The notes: a model not told the origin generated them from the letters alone. 45,841 bases of DNA from CAZSXS01 sp964611385 (GCA_964611385.1 CAZSXS010000020.1:1-45841); one strand, 5' to 3'; shown: positions 6,966 through 15,345, counted from the stretch's first letter. Numbers and translations: made by a program.

Positions 6966-7399
6966 CATAGCAAGTGGTATTAATGAGTTGGTTATTATTA
7001 GTAATTATAAGTATGCAGTAATTTGTGTTAGTAAATGTGAGTGTGTGTGAGAGAGAAATAATAGAATTAGCGGTTTTTGGTATTTTCCTATTCCGGCACT
7101 CCCTGACTCGGAACATTTTCTTGATTCAATGAACTCGGTTCAAGGTATTACTCAATGCATGATGCACGGAGAGGAGCCCACTCCAAAGCGACTTCCCGCA
7201 GTCATGCGCATACACGGGGTGGAGGGCTTGTGCTTAGACAAGGCTTGGTGAGTTCTTTTATGTCGCTCGATTTTTAGTCTATATGTATAAGACATACACA
7301 AAGTAACACAGTATTATTTTGAGGTCAAGTCTCGTTTTTGTGGTATAATAACTTTTTTAAGTAAAGCTTCGGCCTTTCATATGGCACAATAATCACTGC

Positions 7400-8407
7400 T
7401 TACTGCTTTGGGGAATCCTTTATGATTTTATAGAAGTTCATCATGGATAAATGAAAAATTATGTCCGAATTAAACATTGAGCTAACCCACTTTTGAAAGT
7501 AAATGTTAACTACTACATTAAAGTTATTACCGTATGCTTTCGCTACACGTGCTATGTTATCATTATTAGACGGTATTCCTATAGTTTCTTGGGCACACTT
7601 GATTATAAACTCATCAAAATCCTCACGCAATTCAGTCAATGGCTTATCAACAAGAGTATTAAGGTATTTCTCTATATTATGTGAACTTTTTTCAAGTGCG
7701 GAGATAAAAAAACTACATAAACAGTCCATAGTAGTAAATGCGTTTCGCATAAATGATTCGTCGCCCTGAATGAAATATTTATTAACAAGCATATGTGCAT
7801 TTCTCATATGTCCGTGGGCTCGATGTGCTATGTGTTGCTTGGCTTCTACTGATATAGGCTTTTTGTACCTTTGTTCCAAATAATCTAAGTGAGCGAGTAT
7901 GTCCTCATAAGGTACAGCACCAAATCTTATTTCCAATGCCCTTGAACGAAGTGGTTTTTGTATTTTTCCAATGTCAGTAGTGGTAAGAATAACAAACACC
8001 ATTTCGCCTAATTGTTCAAGAGGCTTTAATAAGCTTGTTTGCTTGTGAGAAGACAATGCTTGAAATTCATCAAGTAATATTACCTTCCATTTCCCATCGC
8101 TCCAAAATACATTTTTAAACATATTGCTTAATGTGCATTCGTCAACAGGTAATTGAGACGAATCGTATTCTTCAAAATGACAACTGTTTGTTTCCTTCTC
8201 GAACTCCTGTACAGATATACCGTTTATTTCACGTGCAAATATACGAGCACAGCTTGTTTTTCCCGTACCCATTTCACCCTCAAAAATCAAAACCTTTGGA
8301 GCTTCGTTAGGGTTTTTAATGATACATTGAAGTAGTTCAATGTTCTCGTCTTGTCCGATTACGCTGTCCCATGTTGTAGGTCTTAATTCATTTGTTAATT
8401 GACTCAT
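7400..8407 (-). CDS. DnaX/clamp-loader-like AAA+ ATPase
   Basis: The 335-aa protein is a clamp-loader-type AAA+ ATPase. It opens like DNA polymerase III gamma/tau or replication factor C (LRPTTWDSVIGQDENIELL). Walker A GEMGTGKT is at 44-51, Walker B VILLDEF at 109-115, sensor 1 TTTD at 142-145, and the arginine-finger region LRSRALEIRF follows at about 153. It lacks the zinc-binding insertion and the long C-terminus of bacterial DnaX. It should use ATP to open a sliding clamp or remodel a DNA complex, probably during replication of the element. The ATG at 8407 overlaps the stop of the preceding gene (TAATG), implying translational coupling. It is the last gene of a three-gene operon. Confidence 0.85.
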   Translation of the reverse strand: MSQLTNELRPTTWDSVIGQDENIELLQCIIKNPNEAPKVLIFEGEMGTGKTSCARIFAREINGISVQEFEKETNSCHFEEYDSSQLPVDECTLSNMFKNVFWSDGKWKVILLDEFQALSSHKQTSLLKPLEQLGEMVFVILTTTDIGKIQKPLRSRALEIRFGAVPYEDILAHLDYLEQRYKKPISVEAKQHIAHRAHGHMRNAHMLVNKYFIQGDESFMRNAFTTMDCLCSFFISALEKSSHNIEKYLNTLVDKPLTELREDFDEFIIKCAQETIGIPSNNDNIARVAKAYGNNFNVVVNIYFQKWVSSMFNSDIIFHLSMMNFYKIIKDSPKQ

Positions 8408-9144
8408 TAGACACCCTCCGAATTTTTATAGCTAAATTGAGATAGTAACCAAATTAGTTTAAACCGCTTATTATTTGTCATTTCTCGATACTTTGCTAAA
8501 GCCAAAGCAATATAGTCATTATCGAATTCGTTGTTAAAACGTCTAAATAGTGCATAATACCTTGAATACGCCTTGCTTTTTTTGATGTTTTTAATTCTTG
8601 CTGTTTCGATAAACTGTACAAATTCCATTTCCAGTCGATTAGCATTTTCACTCGTTATGTAGTCACAAAAGCGAAGTATTTCATTGAAATCTTGTCCGAT
8701 AACCGAATGAATTTTAACTTTATTAGTTAAATCATCACAAAGGCAGATGTCCTTAGAAATCCATCGTGGCTTTATGAAGTTGTAAAAGTCAAATAGTTCC
8801 ATTCTCCTTATATTTTCTAATTCATCTTCCGAATAAAGATATTCAGCTTCTATGTCCCATTTGGCATAAACAAACTTTAATACTTCTAAATTATCCGAAA
8901 AGTCAAAATCAAATTTGTGAGTTTTTGTAGCGTATATCACCTTTCTATCGCTATTTATAAGCCAATTTAATGCGTTTTTATCACTTATCCCCTCAACATG
9001 AATGAGTTTCGCGGAATTAGGATAAATATCTCCTTGTTGCATTACTTTATAGTCCGGGTAAAAAAATTGTACCAAACCAAGTGCATTTGCATGTTCTTTG
9101 TCGCCGATATTTACATAAAGCCCGACTAATCTATTCTCTATCAA
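8407..9144 (-). CDS. Hypothetical protein in the clamp-loader-like operon
   Basis: I do not recognise this 245-aa protein. It uses a TTG start at 9144 preceded by AAGGAGG, which itself overlaps the end of the upstream gene, and its stop overlaps the start of the DnaX-like gene. It is tightly coupled on both sides. The N-terminal third looks alpha/beta (KLIHVEG, RKVIYATKTHK), and the C-terminal part is helical and rich in Arg, Lys and aromatic residues (SKAYSRYYALFRRFNNEF). There is no Walker motif or membrane segment. Gene order suggests a structural partner of the two neighbours, by analogy with the delta subunit of clamp loaders. That is inference from context, not from a visible motif. Confidence 0.7.
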   Translation of the reverse strand: MIENRLVGLYVNIGDKEHANALGLVQFFYPDYKVMQQGDIYPNSAKLIHVEGISDKNALNWLINSDRKVIYATKTHKFDFDFSDNLEVLKFVYAKWDIEAEYLYSEDELENIRRMELFDFYNFIKPRWISKDICLCDDLTNKVKIHSVIGQDFNEILRFCDYITSENANRLEMEFVQFIETARIKNIKKSKAYSRYYALFRRFNNEFDNDYIALALAKYREMTNNKRFKLIWLLSQFSYKNSEGV

Positions 9145-9146
9145 AG

Positions 9147-10652
9147 CTAATCCTCCTTGATATTATTTTGGATTACTGCTTCACACTCATTAAAATTTAA
9201 TCTTACTAAGTCGGAACGCCTCAATGACAGCGACAGATATTTTATTTCAGCTGTTACATCAGCGGTAGGGTCGGGGGAAGAATTCAAAATATTGCTATAC
9301 GATTTACCCCCTGTAAGTTTGCTAATCAAATTATCCAAATGATAAAGTGTTGTGCTTCCGTTTTGGTTTGTAGCGGTTGTTTGTAATAATTCGGGGCAAT
9401 TATTAAAAGCATGGTCTATCATACTGTTAAAGCTATAATATTTAGTCTTTTTTTCATAACCTTCATACCCCTTGTGTATAGGTTCAAATCTAACCTCACG
9501 AATCTTTATCGGAGATTTCTTTAGGCAATACCTCATTCGAGAAAGAAATGGGGCTGAAAAATCGTCCTTATCTGAAAGTATGACAATGGGTAACTGGCTG
9601 TTATCCTCGATAAACTTTAGAAAACAATCCCCAAAATATCTACTGTGGCTGGATAATTCAATCGTTAAAAACATATCGTTGTCCAATTCTAAATGATGAT
9701 AGCGTTTTTGAAGTTCTTCTGCTTCTGACAATGTTTCAATGACATTCCAATTACAAAACCTTTTATAGATATTAAGGTCTTTTTGGCATAAACCATCTAA
9801 TGCCTTCAAGTATTCACCAATTAGAAGTATTGGCGTTTGTGTTAAGTCCTGTAGCAGTTCTTTGAGGTCTGATTCGCTATCTTTTCGGTTCTTACGTTTC
9901 TCTTTTTGACGTTCTCTTATGCTGATAATTTTTGAGTTATCAAAAGGATTATCATAATCCGTCACATAATACATAAGACAATGTGTTCTCGCTTCGCCGT
10001 CTCTTGTAGTGTAATGCTGCGGTAGGGTTTTATTTAAAAATCCTTCTGCAAGCAATAAATCAACGCAATCCCTAATGGTCTCTTTGCTAACATCTAAGCA
10101 TTCGGCGAGCCTATCTTGTTTTATTTCTATGGGTTCCCATTTATCTTTTTTTCCTATTCTTTTTATGTTCAATAAACAATGAAGGGCAAAGGGAGCATTT
10201 GATTTTTCTGATACATAATGCTTTATTAAATTCTCATTTACACAAGCAATAAGGCAAAAATTATTTTTTACTGCCGTTACATTAGCACAGATTATATCAG
10301 AACCAGTATAATAATCACCATTATAAGTAATTAGCTCTGCTATTTCTAATATACGTAAATACCTGTTAACTGCCGCATACGTTTCACTTCGTACCTTACC
10401 GAAGTATCTATCTATAAGTCGTTTCATTTGGATTTCTACAGAGCGATTCCAGTCCATGCGTAACAAGAAAACAAAATATAAAGTAAATGACCCCACAACA
10501 TCAAGTCCAGTTGTCTTTAACTTCAATTGACATTCATATATCCCGTTATCAATATTTTGCTTTGCTTCATATATCTTATCAAAAACGTTTGTAGGAACTG
10601 TTACATAAGGCTTTTGGGGGTGGTCATGCTTGTTATAATAATAGTATGCCAT
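9147..10652 (-). CDS. Winged-helix protein with clamp-loader-like C-terminal half (replication protein candidate)
   Basis: The 501-aa protein has a winged helix-turn-helix at about 160-225 (IEIKQDRLAECLDVSKETIR, then DLLLAEGFL), preceded by a second helical DNA-binding-like segment at about 60-110. A charged linker (RERQKEKRKNRKDSE) leads to a C-terminal half with the sensor region of inactive clamp-loader subunits. In order these are FLKFIEDNSQLPIVILSD (344-361) and APFLSRM (367-373), compared with the delta-prime pattern LLK.LEE....FIL.T...L..SRC. No Walker A is visible there. The start at 10652 has GGGAG upstream. As first gene of an operon with a DnaX-like ATPase, it may bind the origin and recruit the loader. 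The C-terminal assignment is tentative. Confidence 0.6.
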   Translation of the reverse strand: MAYYYYNKHDHPQKPYVTVPTNVFDKIYEAKQNIDNGIYECQLKLKTTGLDVVGSFTLYFVFLLRMDWNRSVEIQMKRLIDRYFGKVRSETYAAVNRYLRILEIAELITYNGDYYTGSDIICANVTAVKNNFCLIACVNENLIKHYVSEKSNAPFALHCLLNIKRIGKKDKWEPIEIKQDRLAECLDVSKETIRDCVDLLLAEGFLNKTLPQHYTTRDGEARTHCLMYYVTDYDNPFDNSKIISIRERQKEKRKNRKDSESDLKELLQDLTQTPILLIGEYLKALDGLCQKDLNIYKRFCNWNVIETLSEAEELQKRYHHLELDNDMFLTIELSSHSRYFGDCFLKFIEDNSQLPIVILSDKDDFSAPFLSRMRYCLKKSPIKIREVRFEPIHKGYEGYEKKTKYYSFNSMIDHAFNNCPELLQTTATNQNGSTTLYHLDNLISKLTGGKSYSNILNSSPDPTADVTAEIKYLSLSLRRSDLVRLNFNECEAVIQNNIKED

Positions 10653-10715
10653 TTTTAATCATCTCCCTGCTGTTATTAATTAAGTAAAATATTTTGTTTT
10701 GTGCAATAACAAGCA

Positions 10716-10747
10716 TAAAAAAAGCCTCGTATGCTTTGAGGCTTTTG
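10716..10747 (-). terminator. Rho-independent terminator after the PLP-enzyme gene
   Basis: On the minus strand, GCCTC (10742-10738) pairs with GAGGC (10728-10724), extended by flanking A/T pairs, and is followed by a run of T (10723-10717). It lies about 35 bp past the stop of the PLP enzyme and isolates it from the replication-like operon downstream. Confidence 0.8.
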
Positions 10748-10778
10748 GCTAAATTATAAATGTAATCAATACATAGAG

Positions 10779-12158
10779 CTAAATAACATAGCTTACAGCA
10801 TTCGCACTTTCAAGACACTCATTCATTGAGCCTTTGGTATAAATATAGCTTTTCTTTCCATTTCTAAATAACACTAGCTCACAGTCTGTGCATTCTTTAT
10901 TAAGTATGTTTAGTTGAGCCCATTTAACACCTTTTTTTTGGTTAACTAATTTATGTAAAGTGATACAGCGCTCGCCCTTACCTTTCTCTACTCTCGTTTG
11001 GTCTTTTAAATTAGGTAACATCTCTATTGTCTCTAACACATTTTTACATATGTCTTCTATTTCTTGAACGGAAAAAATATACGGCTTTATGTCATTAACC
11101 AAAGGCAAGTTAATTGTTCCTTCATTAGACTCGGTTAGACTAACTGGTTCTGAACCTAATGCTCTATTCGTTTCCACAGTATCATCAACTATACCAGTAT
11201 TTTCATTCTGTGATACAGGGTACGTAATTGCTGTTTTTTTCGTTCTTTCTGCAATTGCTTTATATGATAATACTTTTGAATAATCACGTACAGGTTGGCT
11301 ATCTCCAATTATCCAAAACAGCACCTTTTTACCTTTATATTCCAGATGTTTAAGCATGTAATCATAAGCTTTGCTTTCGTAAATGGGGTCCATGTATCCA
11401 CCACCAAATGCAAGCCGAACACGTTTATTGTATTTATAAGTTTTGTCTATTATGAAATCGAATGATGGAAACTTTATATTTAGTGCCTGTTCCGCATCCT
11501 CTATTTCTTTAACTCTTGAATACCCACTAATTTGAATAAGATATATCTTTTTAGGTTTTTTGTTGTACTCCTGCAATCCCCACAAAATACCACAAGCAGT
11601 TATAGCAGAACCGCAAGGTATAACAAGCATGTCCAAATTATCAGGGATATTCTGTACCTGATGACCTATGGCTTTAATGATAGAGTTAGGGTTTTTTGTA
11701 AGGTTTATACCAAATTTTACATTAAAGCATTTTAGTCCGCCTTCCATTCGTTTCTTTAGATTTGCCTGAATATTTTTATCATAACCACTTTTGGTATTGA
11801 AGTTTAACTTAGCTCCAAGATAAGCTGTGCATATAGCGAGGTTGTTTTTTAAAATCGACTTTTTATTTGAACCACCATATAAGACAAGAGAATGGAATCC
11901 AAATTCTTTTGCCACACGAGCAATAATAACGCCCTGTGGAGAGCTCATAGAAGTTGGAGTAGCTATAAGCCCTTCGCATTCATTTTTTATATGCTCATAA
12001 TTATCAATAACGAGAGAACACGCTTGGCGTACCTTTCCACCAGATAGGGGAACATCGTCAAATGGCATATACTTATCATCACGCTTAAAATATATGCCGT
12101 CGTATTCTTCAACAGGTGTTAAGTCCATTATACGTAAGCTTTCATAGGTAGGTATCAT
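10779..12158 (-). CDS. PLP-dependent enzyme, ACC deaminase/D-cysteine desulfhydrase-like, with C-terminal extension
   Basis: The first 300 of 459 residues follow the tryptophan-synthase-beta fold of ACC deaminases and D-cysteine desulfhydrases. Lys42 in LSGGKVRQA is the likely Schiff-base lysine, SSPQGVIIARVA (72-83) corresponds to the usual SNHxR helix, and CGSAITACGI (182-191) is the phosphate-binding loop. The family removes an amino or thiol group from small amino acids; the substrate here is unknown. From about 300 on there is an extra Ser/Thr/Glu-rich linker and a compact C-terminal domain, unlike normal 330-residue family members. The ATG at 12158 has AGGAG upstream, and a terminator follows. 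It is unusual cargo for a mobile element and might act in metabolism, nucleotide modification or signalling. Confidence 0.75.
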   Translation of the reverse strand: MIPTYESLRIMDLTPVEEYDGIYFKRDDKYMPFDDVPLSGGKVRQACSLVIDNYEHIKNECEGLIATPTSMSSPQGVIIARVAKEFGFHSLVLYGGSNKKSILKNNLAICTAYLGAKLNFNTKSGYDKNIQANLKKRMEGGLKCFNVKFGINLTKNPNSIIKAIGHQVQNIPDNLDMLVIPCGSAITACGILWGLQEYNKKPKKIYLIQISGYSRVKEIEDAEQALNIKFPSFDFIIDKTYKYNKRVRLAFGGGYMDPIYESKAYDYMLKHLEYKGKKVLFWIIGDSQPVRDYSKVLSYKAIAERTKKTAITYPVSQNENTGIVDDTVETNRALGSEPVSLTESNEGTINLPLVNDIKPYIFSVQEIEDICKNVLETIEMLPNLKDQTRVEKGKGERCITLHKLVNQKKGVKWAQLNILNKECTDCELVLFRNGKKSYIYTKGSMNECLESANAVSYVI

Positions 12159-12257
12159 TATTATTTTCTCCTTCTCATTTGATACGATAGTTAATTACAT
12201 CGAGCAAGGCTAATTTTCAACTTAATAGCAAGTCCATTGAATCTGTTAATATCATAC

Positions 12258-12285
12258 ATTCTATCAAATTAGCTATATTTTGCAA
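12258..12285 (-). promoter_or_regulatory. Promoter candidate for the PLP-enzyme gene
   Basis: On the minus strand, TTGCAA (12285-12280), 16 bases, then TAGAAT (12263-12258) lie about 100 bp upstream of the start. The match is moderate. The rest of 12159-12344 shows only AT-rich sequence. Confidence 0.4.
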
Positions 12286-12344
12286 GTTAAAAAGTCAAAA
12301 ATCCAATGGTTTTTTATACATTCGACAAAGAGTCTCTTAGGTGC

Positions 12345-14558
12345 CTAATCTTTATTTAAACTAAAAATATCATCTTTGTTAGCTGGTATATCTTTGCTAA
12401 TATTAATGCTATTTATTACATGAATTTGGTATTTGAGATATTGTTTTTCTAATGGGTCTTTTGTTATATTTAACATACATTTATATGATTCTATTATACC
12501 AGCTTTACATAGCTTAAAGGAATAAACAAATTCATTCCATAATTCTTTATCAGTGGTAATGTTTCCGCTATTATCAATAACCTTTTGTTTAATATTTTCA
12601 TAATAAATCATTAGATTTTGAATCGTAGCCATAAGTGCTGTTGCTTGTTCAATATTGTCTGCGTATTCCTTACCACCAGTAAACTTATAGGTATACTCAA
12701 TAGCTATTGTACTTAATGAATATGCAGGGCCTATATTTTTTTTAGAAAAGAGTGAAACAGCATTTTTGAATCCCTTAGAAATAATTTCAGAAGAAGCAAC
12801 CTCTAAAAAATTAGAGTACGATGAAATAATTTTATTTGAAAATTTAAGTTTTAGATTATCAATAGCATAACGTACTACCTTATCACTTTCTGGAGTTGCT
12901 TTCTCTATGACATCTAAATAATCCATTTTATCTATATGGTTTTTGTAGCAATCACTAAAAACTTCAACTGCTAACCCACCCCATGTACCAATAAAATCAA
13001 TCTTATCAAGTGCATCTTTAAAAAGTTTATAATTATTTATTTCTTTAGTAGTCATACGCGCTGTATTTTCAGTCATATAGCTAATAGCTTCAGATAAGGT
13101 GTTTGACACTTTTACGGCTTCATCAAATATTTTGTTTTTACTTAATAATTTAAGCGATTCTCCATTATCATCGATATTTGACAAAATTAATAAAATGTTT
13201 TCTTCGATGACTTGACTCTGATACTCGTCTAACATACCAATATACTTAGAAGCATTACCAAAAGCTATTTTGTCAAATTTCTTAATAATTCCAGAAATAA
13301 TACGCTGACCAAAATCACTAATCTCTGACATTACTTTTATAAATGCATAATTTAAATCACCATGATTTGCTATAAATGAACCATAGTAATTGAACTTTCC
13401 CATTCCAAAAAAGTAAAACTCATCTAATATTTTCTTATCTGTTATCGGCTCAATAGATATTGAAGCTTGTTTTAAAGCGGAATTCCAACTTATTGCTGCT
13501 CCAAAAGCTTCTTTAAAAAACAGCAAAGGTACATATGCTATATCTTCTACAATTTTTGATGAAGTTTCCATAAGACCTTTATTCCTTTTGAAAACTTTGT
13601 TATTATCAATTCGGAATACAATTGTTTCCAAGCCCATTTGGAACACTATGCATCTACTTTCGCCATCCCAATATACATTTGAACCAAAAGCTTTTACTAA
13701 ATCACTTACGGGTATCATAACAGAGCCGTTCTCCACAAACGGTTTATTAACCATATCTATCGAATTTCCATTTAAAACTACTATAATATCTTCAATTGAA
13801 TTATCATAAGTTGGATACTCTTTATAGTATTCCATTGGTAAAGTAATTGAATAAGATGGCATCCCATAACTTGCAGCTATATATTCGTTTGTAAAATTTA
13901 TAATTATTTGATTGTCACTAGTTAAGTTACAAAAATCAAAGAGAAGAGGGGTTACATTGCTTCCTGAAAGTCTTATTTTAGAAAAATCATTAAAATCAGG
14001 ACTTGTAGCATTAATCGCTCCTTTGCCTATAATATCCTGTATATTCTTGCTTATGTATTCTTTAGCTTCTAATTCATTTACAAATAAATTTCCTATGTAA
14101 AGATTTGTTTTATTCCTTAAATCATAATTAAAAACAAACGTTGTAATATCAGGGCGAATTCCAAACCAAGGCGATTGGTTCATTAGAGAGTAGTGAATAC
14201 TTAAATATTTATCATTATTACAATATATTGTATATTCAAGTGTTTCTTTGGTATATGCGTAGTTATTATCAGTGGAGTTTGATGTATTTTCATTAACCCA
14301 CTTAATAAATTCTTGCTTGGCTTTTGTATTAACGTCTACAGCTTCTAACAATTCGTTGTTTATCTTTTTCTGAAAACTAGTGTCAGCTAACCCACTTATT
14401 TGCGGTATTTTATATTCATAAGAAAAGTTACCAATTTTTCCATTAATGTTTTTGGTTATTATACTAACGCCCTCCTTTTTCATACCAAAAACACAATCTG
14501 ATGTAAAGCATAAGATAAAGATCGATATTATAAGTGCAATACAACTTTTTAATTTCAT
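12345..14558 (-). CDS. Secreted stalk-domain protein with DUF3298-like N-terminus
   Basis: The protein is about 737 aa. It starts with a signal peptide (MKLKSCIALIISIFILCFTS) and is probably exported. Residues 30-240 resemble the DUF4163/DUF3298 pair (YLSIHYSLMNQ, DITTFVFNYDL). Residues about 250-380 are a copper-amine-oxidase-N-like stalk domain (VLNGNSIDM, PVSDLVKAFGSNVYWDGESR, YVPLLFFKEAFGAAISW). The last 350 residues are helical with no recognised family. Such proteins are common on the surface of Clostridia and Paenibacilli, and the stalk domain does not imply copper chemistry. ATG 14558 was preferred; a TTG one codon upstream has slightly better spacing to GGGAGG. It is the last element-side gene before the broken DUF255 gene. 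Confidence 0.8.
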   Translation of the reverse strand: MKLKSCIALIISIFILCFTSDCVFGMKKEGVSIITKNINGKIGNFSYEYKIPQISGLADTSFQKKINNELLEAVDVNTKAKQEFIKWVNENTSNSTDNNYAYTKETLEYTIYCNNDKYLSIHYSLMNQSPWFGIRPDITTFVFNYDLRNKTNLYIGNLFVNELEAKEYISKNIQDIIGKGAINATSPDFNDFSKIRLSGSNVTPLLFDFCNLTSDNQIIINFTNEYIAASYGMPSYSITLPMEYYKEYPTYDNSIEDIIVVLNGNSIDMVNKPFVENGSVMIPVSDLVKAFGSNVYWDGESRCIVFQMGLETIVFRIDNNKVFKRNKGLMETSSKIVEDIAYVPLLFFKEAFGAAISWNSALKQASISIEPITDKKILDEFYFFGMGKFNYYGSFIANHGDLNYAFIKVMSEISDFGQRIISGIIKKFDKIAFGNASKYIGMLDEYQSQVIEENILLILSNIDDNGESLKLLSKNKIFDEAVKVSNTLSEAISYMTENTARMTTKEINNYKLFKDALDKIDFIGTWGGLAVEVFSDCYKNHIDKMDYLDVIEKATPESDKVVRYAIDNLKLKFSNKIISSYSNFLEVASSEIISKGFKNAVSLFSKKNIGPAYSLSTIAIEYTYKFTGGKEYADNIEQATALMATIQNLMIYYENIKQKVIDNSGNITTDKELWNEFVYSFKLCKAGIIESYKCMLNITKDPLEKQYLKYQIHVINSINISKDIPANKDDIFSLNKD

Positions 14559-15253
14559 CAATTTAATTACCTCCCTAAGATAACTATATTAACAATAGAA
14601 AAATGGCTATCCATTTCATTATTACTATTTACTATAGCATAATCTTCATTTAAAGAATAGCATTTTTGCACAAAAAGATACTAAAAAGTTCCATATGTTT
14701 AGAATCTTGATTTATCAATATACATATGTGGCTAAGCGCTATTAATTAACGTCATTATGCAAACATGACACCAATGACAAGTCGTATTATTACGTTATTC
14801 ACGAGTACCCAATAGAAAGGAAAATGGGTTTATCATCCGCTTTCGCTTTTGCAAAAGCTTCATCACACCACGGGAACCAGTTAACTGGATTATACGCGTG
14901 TTGCAACAGATAAGGGGAACTCTCATCAATCAATCTATTGGGTACTTTCGTTGAATGAACCATGGGCATCACCACCTTTCTATAATTTACTACTATGGTG
15001 CTATCCTTCCCGTTATTCAGCTAAACTATGCTCGCAATTGTTGACTTGACCAAAAATTACAAGCGCACATTTTAAACACTGTCGACTTCATTTTGTCTGC
15101 AATTTTGACATTATTATGGTAGAAAATTACTCCTGTCACTGCTTGTTTATGATGAGCAGCCCTCGTATGTCAAGCATTCGTTTCTTTCAATACTGGAAAA
15201 TCATTACTTACTTTGACGTATTGCAAATAAATTGTCACCATTTCGAAAAAATA
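14559..15253. other. Intergenic region spanning the element/host junction
   Basis: From left to right it holds the RBS and promoter area of the stalk-domain gene and an inverted repeat with arms CCATATGT and ACATATGTGG around 14690-14735. The truncated DUF255 fragment (14799-14969) follows, then about 280 bp of host-side sequence without a gene. Homology to DUF255 stops at about 14800, which marks a likely attachment-site junction. Confidence 0.5.
14799..14969 (-). pseudogene. Truncated DUF255 thioredoxin-like gene (YyaL/SPATA20 family), 5' end only
   Basis: From the ATG at 14969, preceded by AAGGTGG, the frame reads 56 codons. It contains NRLIDESSPYLLQHAYNPVN, WFPWCDEAFAKAKADDKPIF and LSIGYS, then TGA. 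This is the conserved N-terminus of the DUF255 family (YyaL, spermatogenesis-associated protein 20), normally 600-700 aa. There the next residues are TCHWCHVM, the thioredoxin-like motif. The gene breaks exactly before that motif and the remainder is absent from the window. The intact start and RBS suggest recent disruption, most simply by integration of the element on the left. The rest of the gene should lie beyond the element's other end. Confidence 0.85.
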
Positions 15254-15282
15254 TTGACATATTTTCTTCTGTGTGCTAGCAT
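15254..15282 (+). promoter_or_regulatory. Sigma-A-type promoter of the DegT-heparinase-ABC operon
   Basis: TTGACA (15254-15259), a 17-base spacer, then TAGCAT (15277-15282). The transcript would start near 15290, giving an untranslated leader of about 55 bases that contains the tandem 14-mers. No other good promoter was seen between here and 26412. Confidence 0.65.
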
Positions 15283-15290
15283 GACATTGA

Positions 15291-15332
15291 TTTTTGAATT
15301 GAAATTTTTGAATTGAAATTTCTCAACTGAAT
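15291..15332. repeat. Tandem 14-bp repeat in the operon leader
   Basis: Two perfect copies of TTTTTGAATTGAAA (15291-15304, 15305-15318) are followed by a third, diverged copy TTTCTCAACTGAAT (10 of 14 identical). They lie between the promoter and the AGGAGG of the first gene. An operator for an unlinked regulator, or an mRNA-binding site, are both possible. Confidence 0.75.
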
Positions 15333-15345
15333 TTCAGGAGGTACT

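Larger units (their letters stand above)
6653..7399. other. Non-coding region with inverted repeat and iterons (origin candidate)
   Basis: No convincing gene lies in these 747 bp. The minus-strand frame at 6874-7116 is a low-complexity artefact of the repeats. From left to right the region holds the promoter area of the RHH gene, a 19-bp inverted repeat (6856-6927), a cluster of GAGTAAGTGA-type direct repeats (6917-6965), G/T/A-rich sequence with TGTGTGTGAGAGAG, and a more GC-rich stretch with short inverted repeats (about 7085-7245). It is flanked by an RHH gene and by the end of a replication-like operon. An origin of replication and/or transfer is the best guess. Confidence 0.5.
1..14800. 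mobile_element. Putative integrated mobile element, right-hand part
   Basis: This block is visibly richer in A and T than 15-43 kb. It carries element-type genes: a serine recombinase, XRE and WYL regulators, a ribbon-helix-helix protein, an iteron-bearing non-coding region and a replication-like operon. Its right limit is set where a minus-strand DUF255/YyaL reading frame is cut after 56 codons, at about 14800. The left limit lies outside the window. No relaxase, type IV secretion gene or large integrase is visible, so plasmid, ICE or IME cannot be decided. That the block is one element is an inference from gene content, composition and the broken host gene. Confidence 0.6.

Noticed and set aside
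6874..7116. 80-aa minus-strand open frame over the iteron region
   Set aside because: Its low-complexity Ser/Leu/Thr sequence is a by-product of the GAGTAAGTGA repeats, and it has no RBS.
14559..14798. Small plus- or minus-strand genes between the stalk protein and the DUF255 fragment
   Set aside because: No frame of useful length with an RBS; the sequence is AT-rich with stops in all frames.
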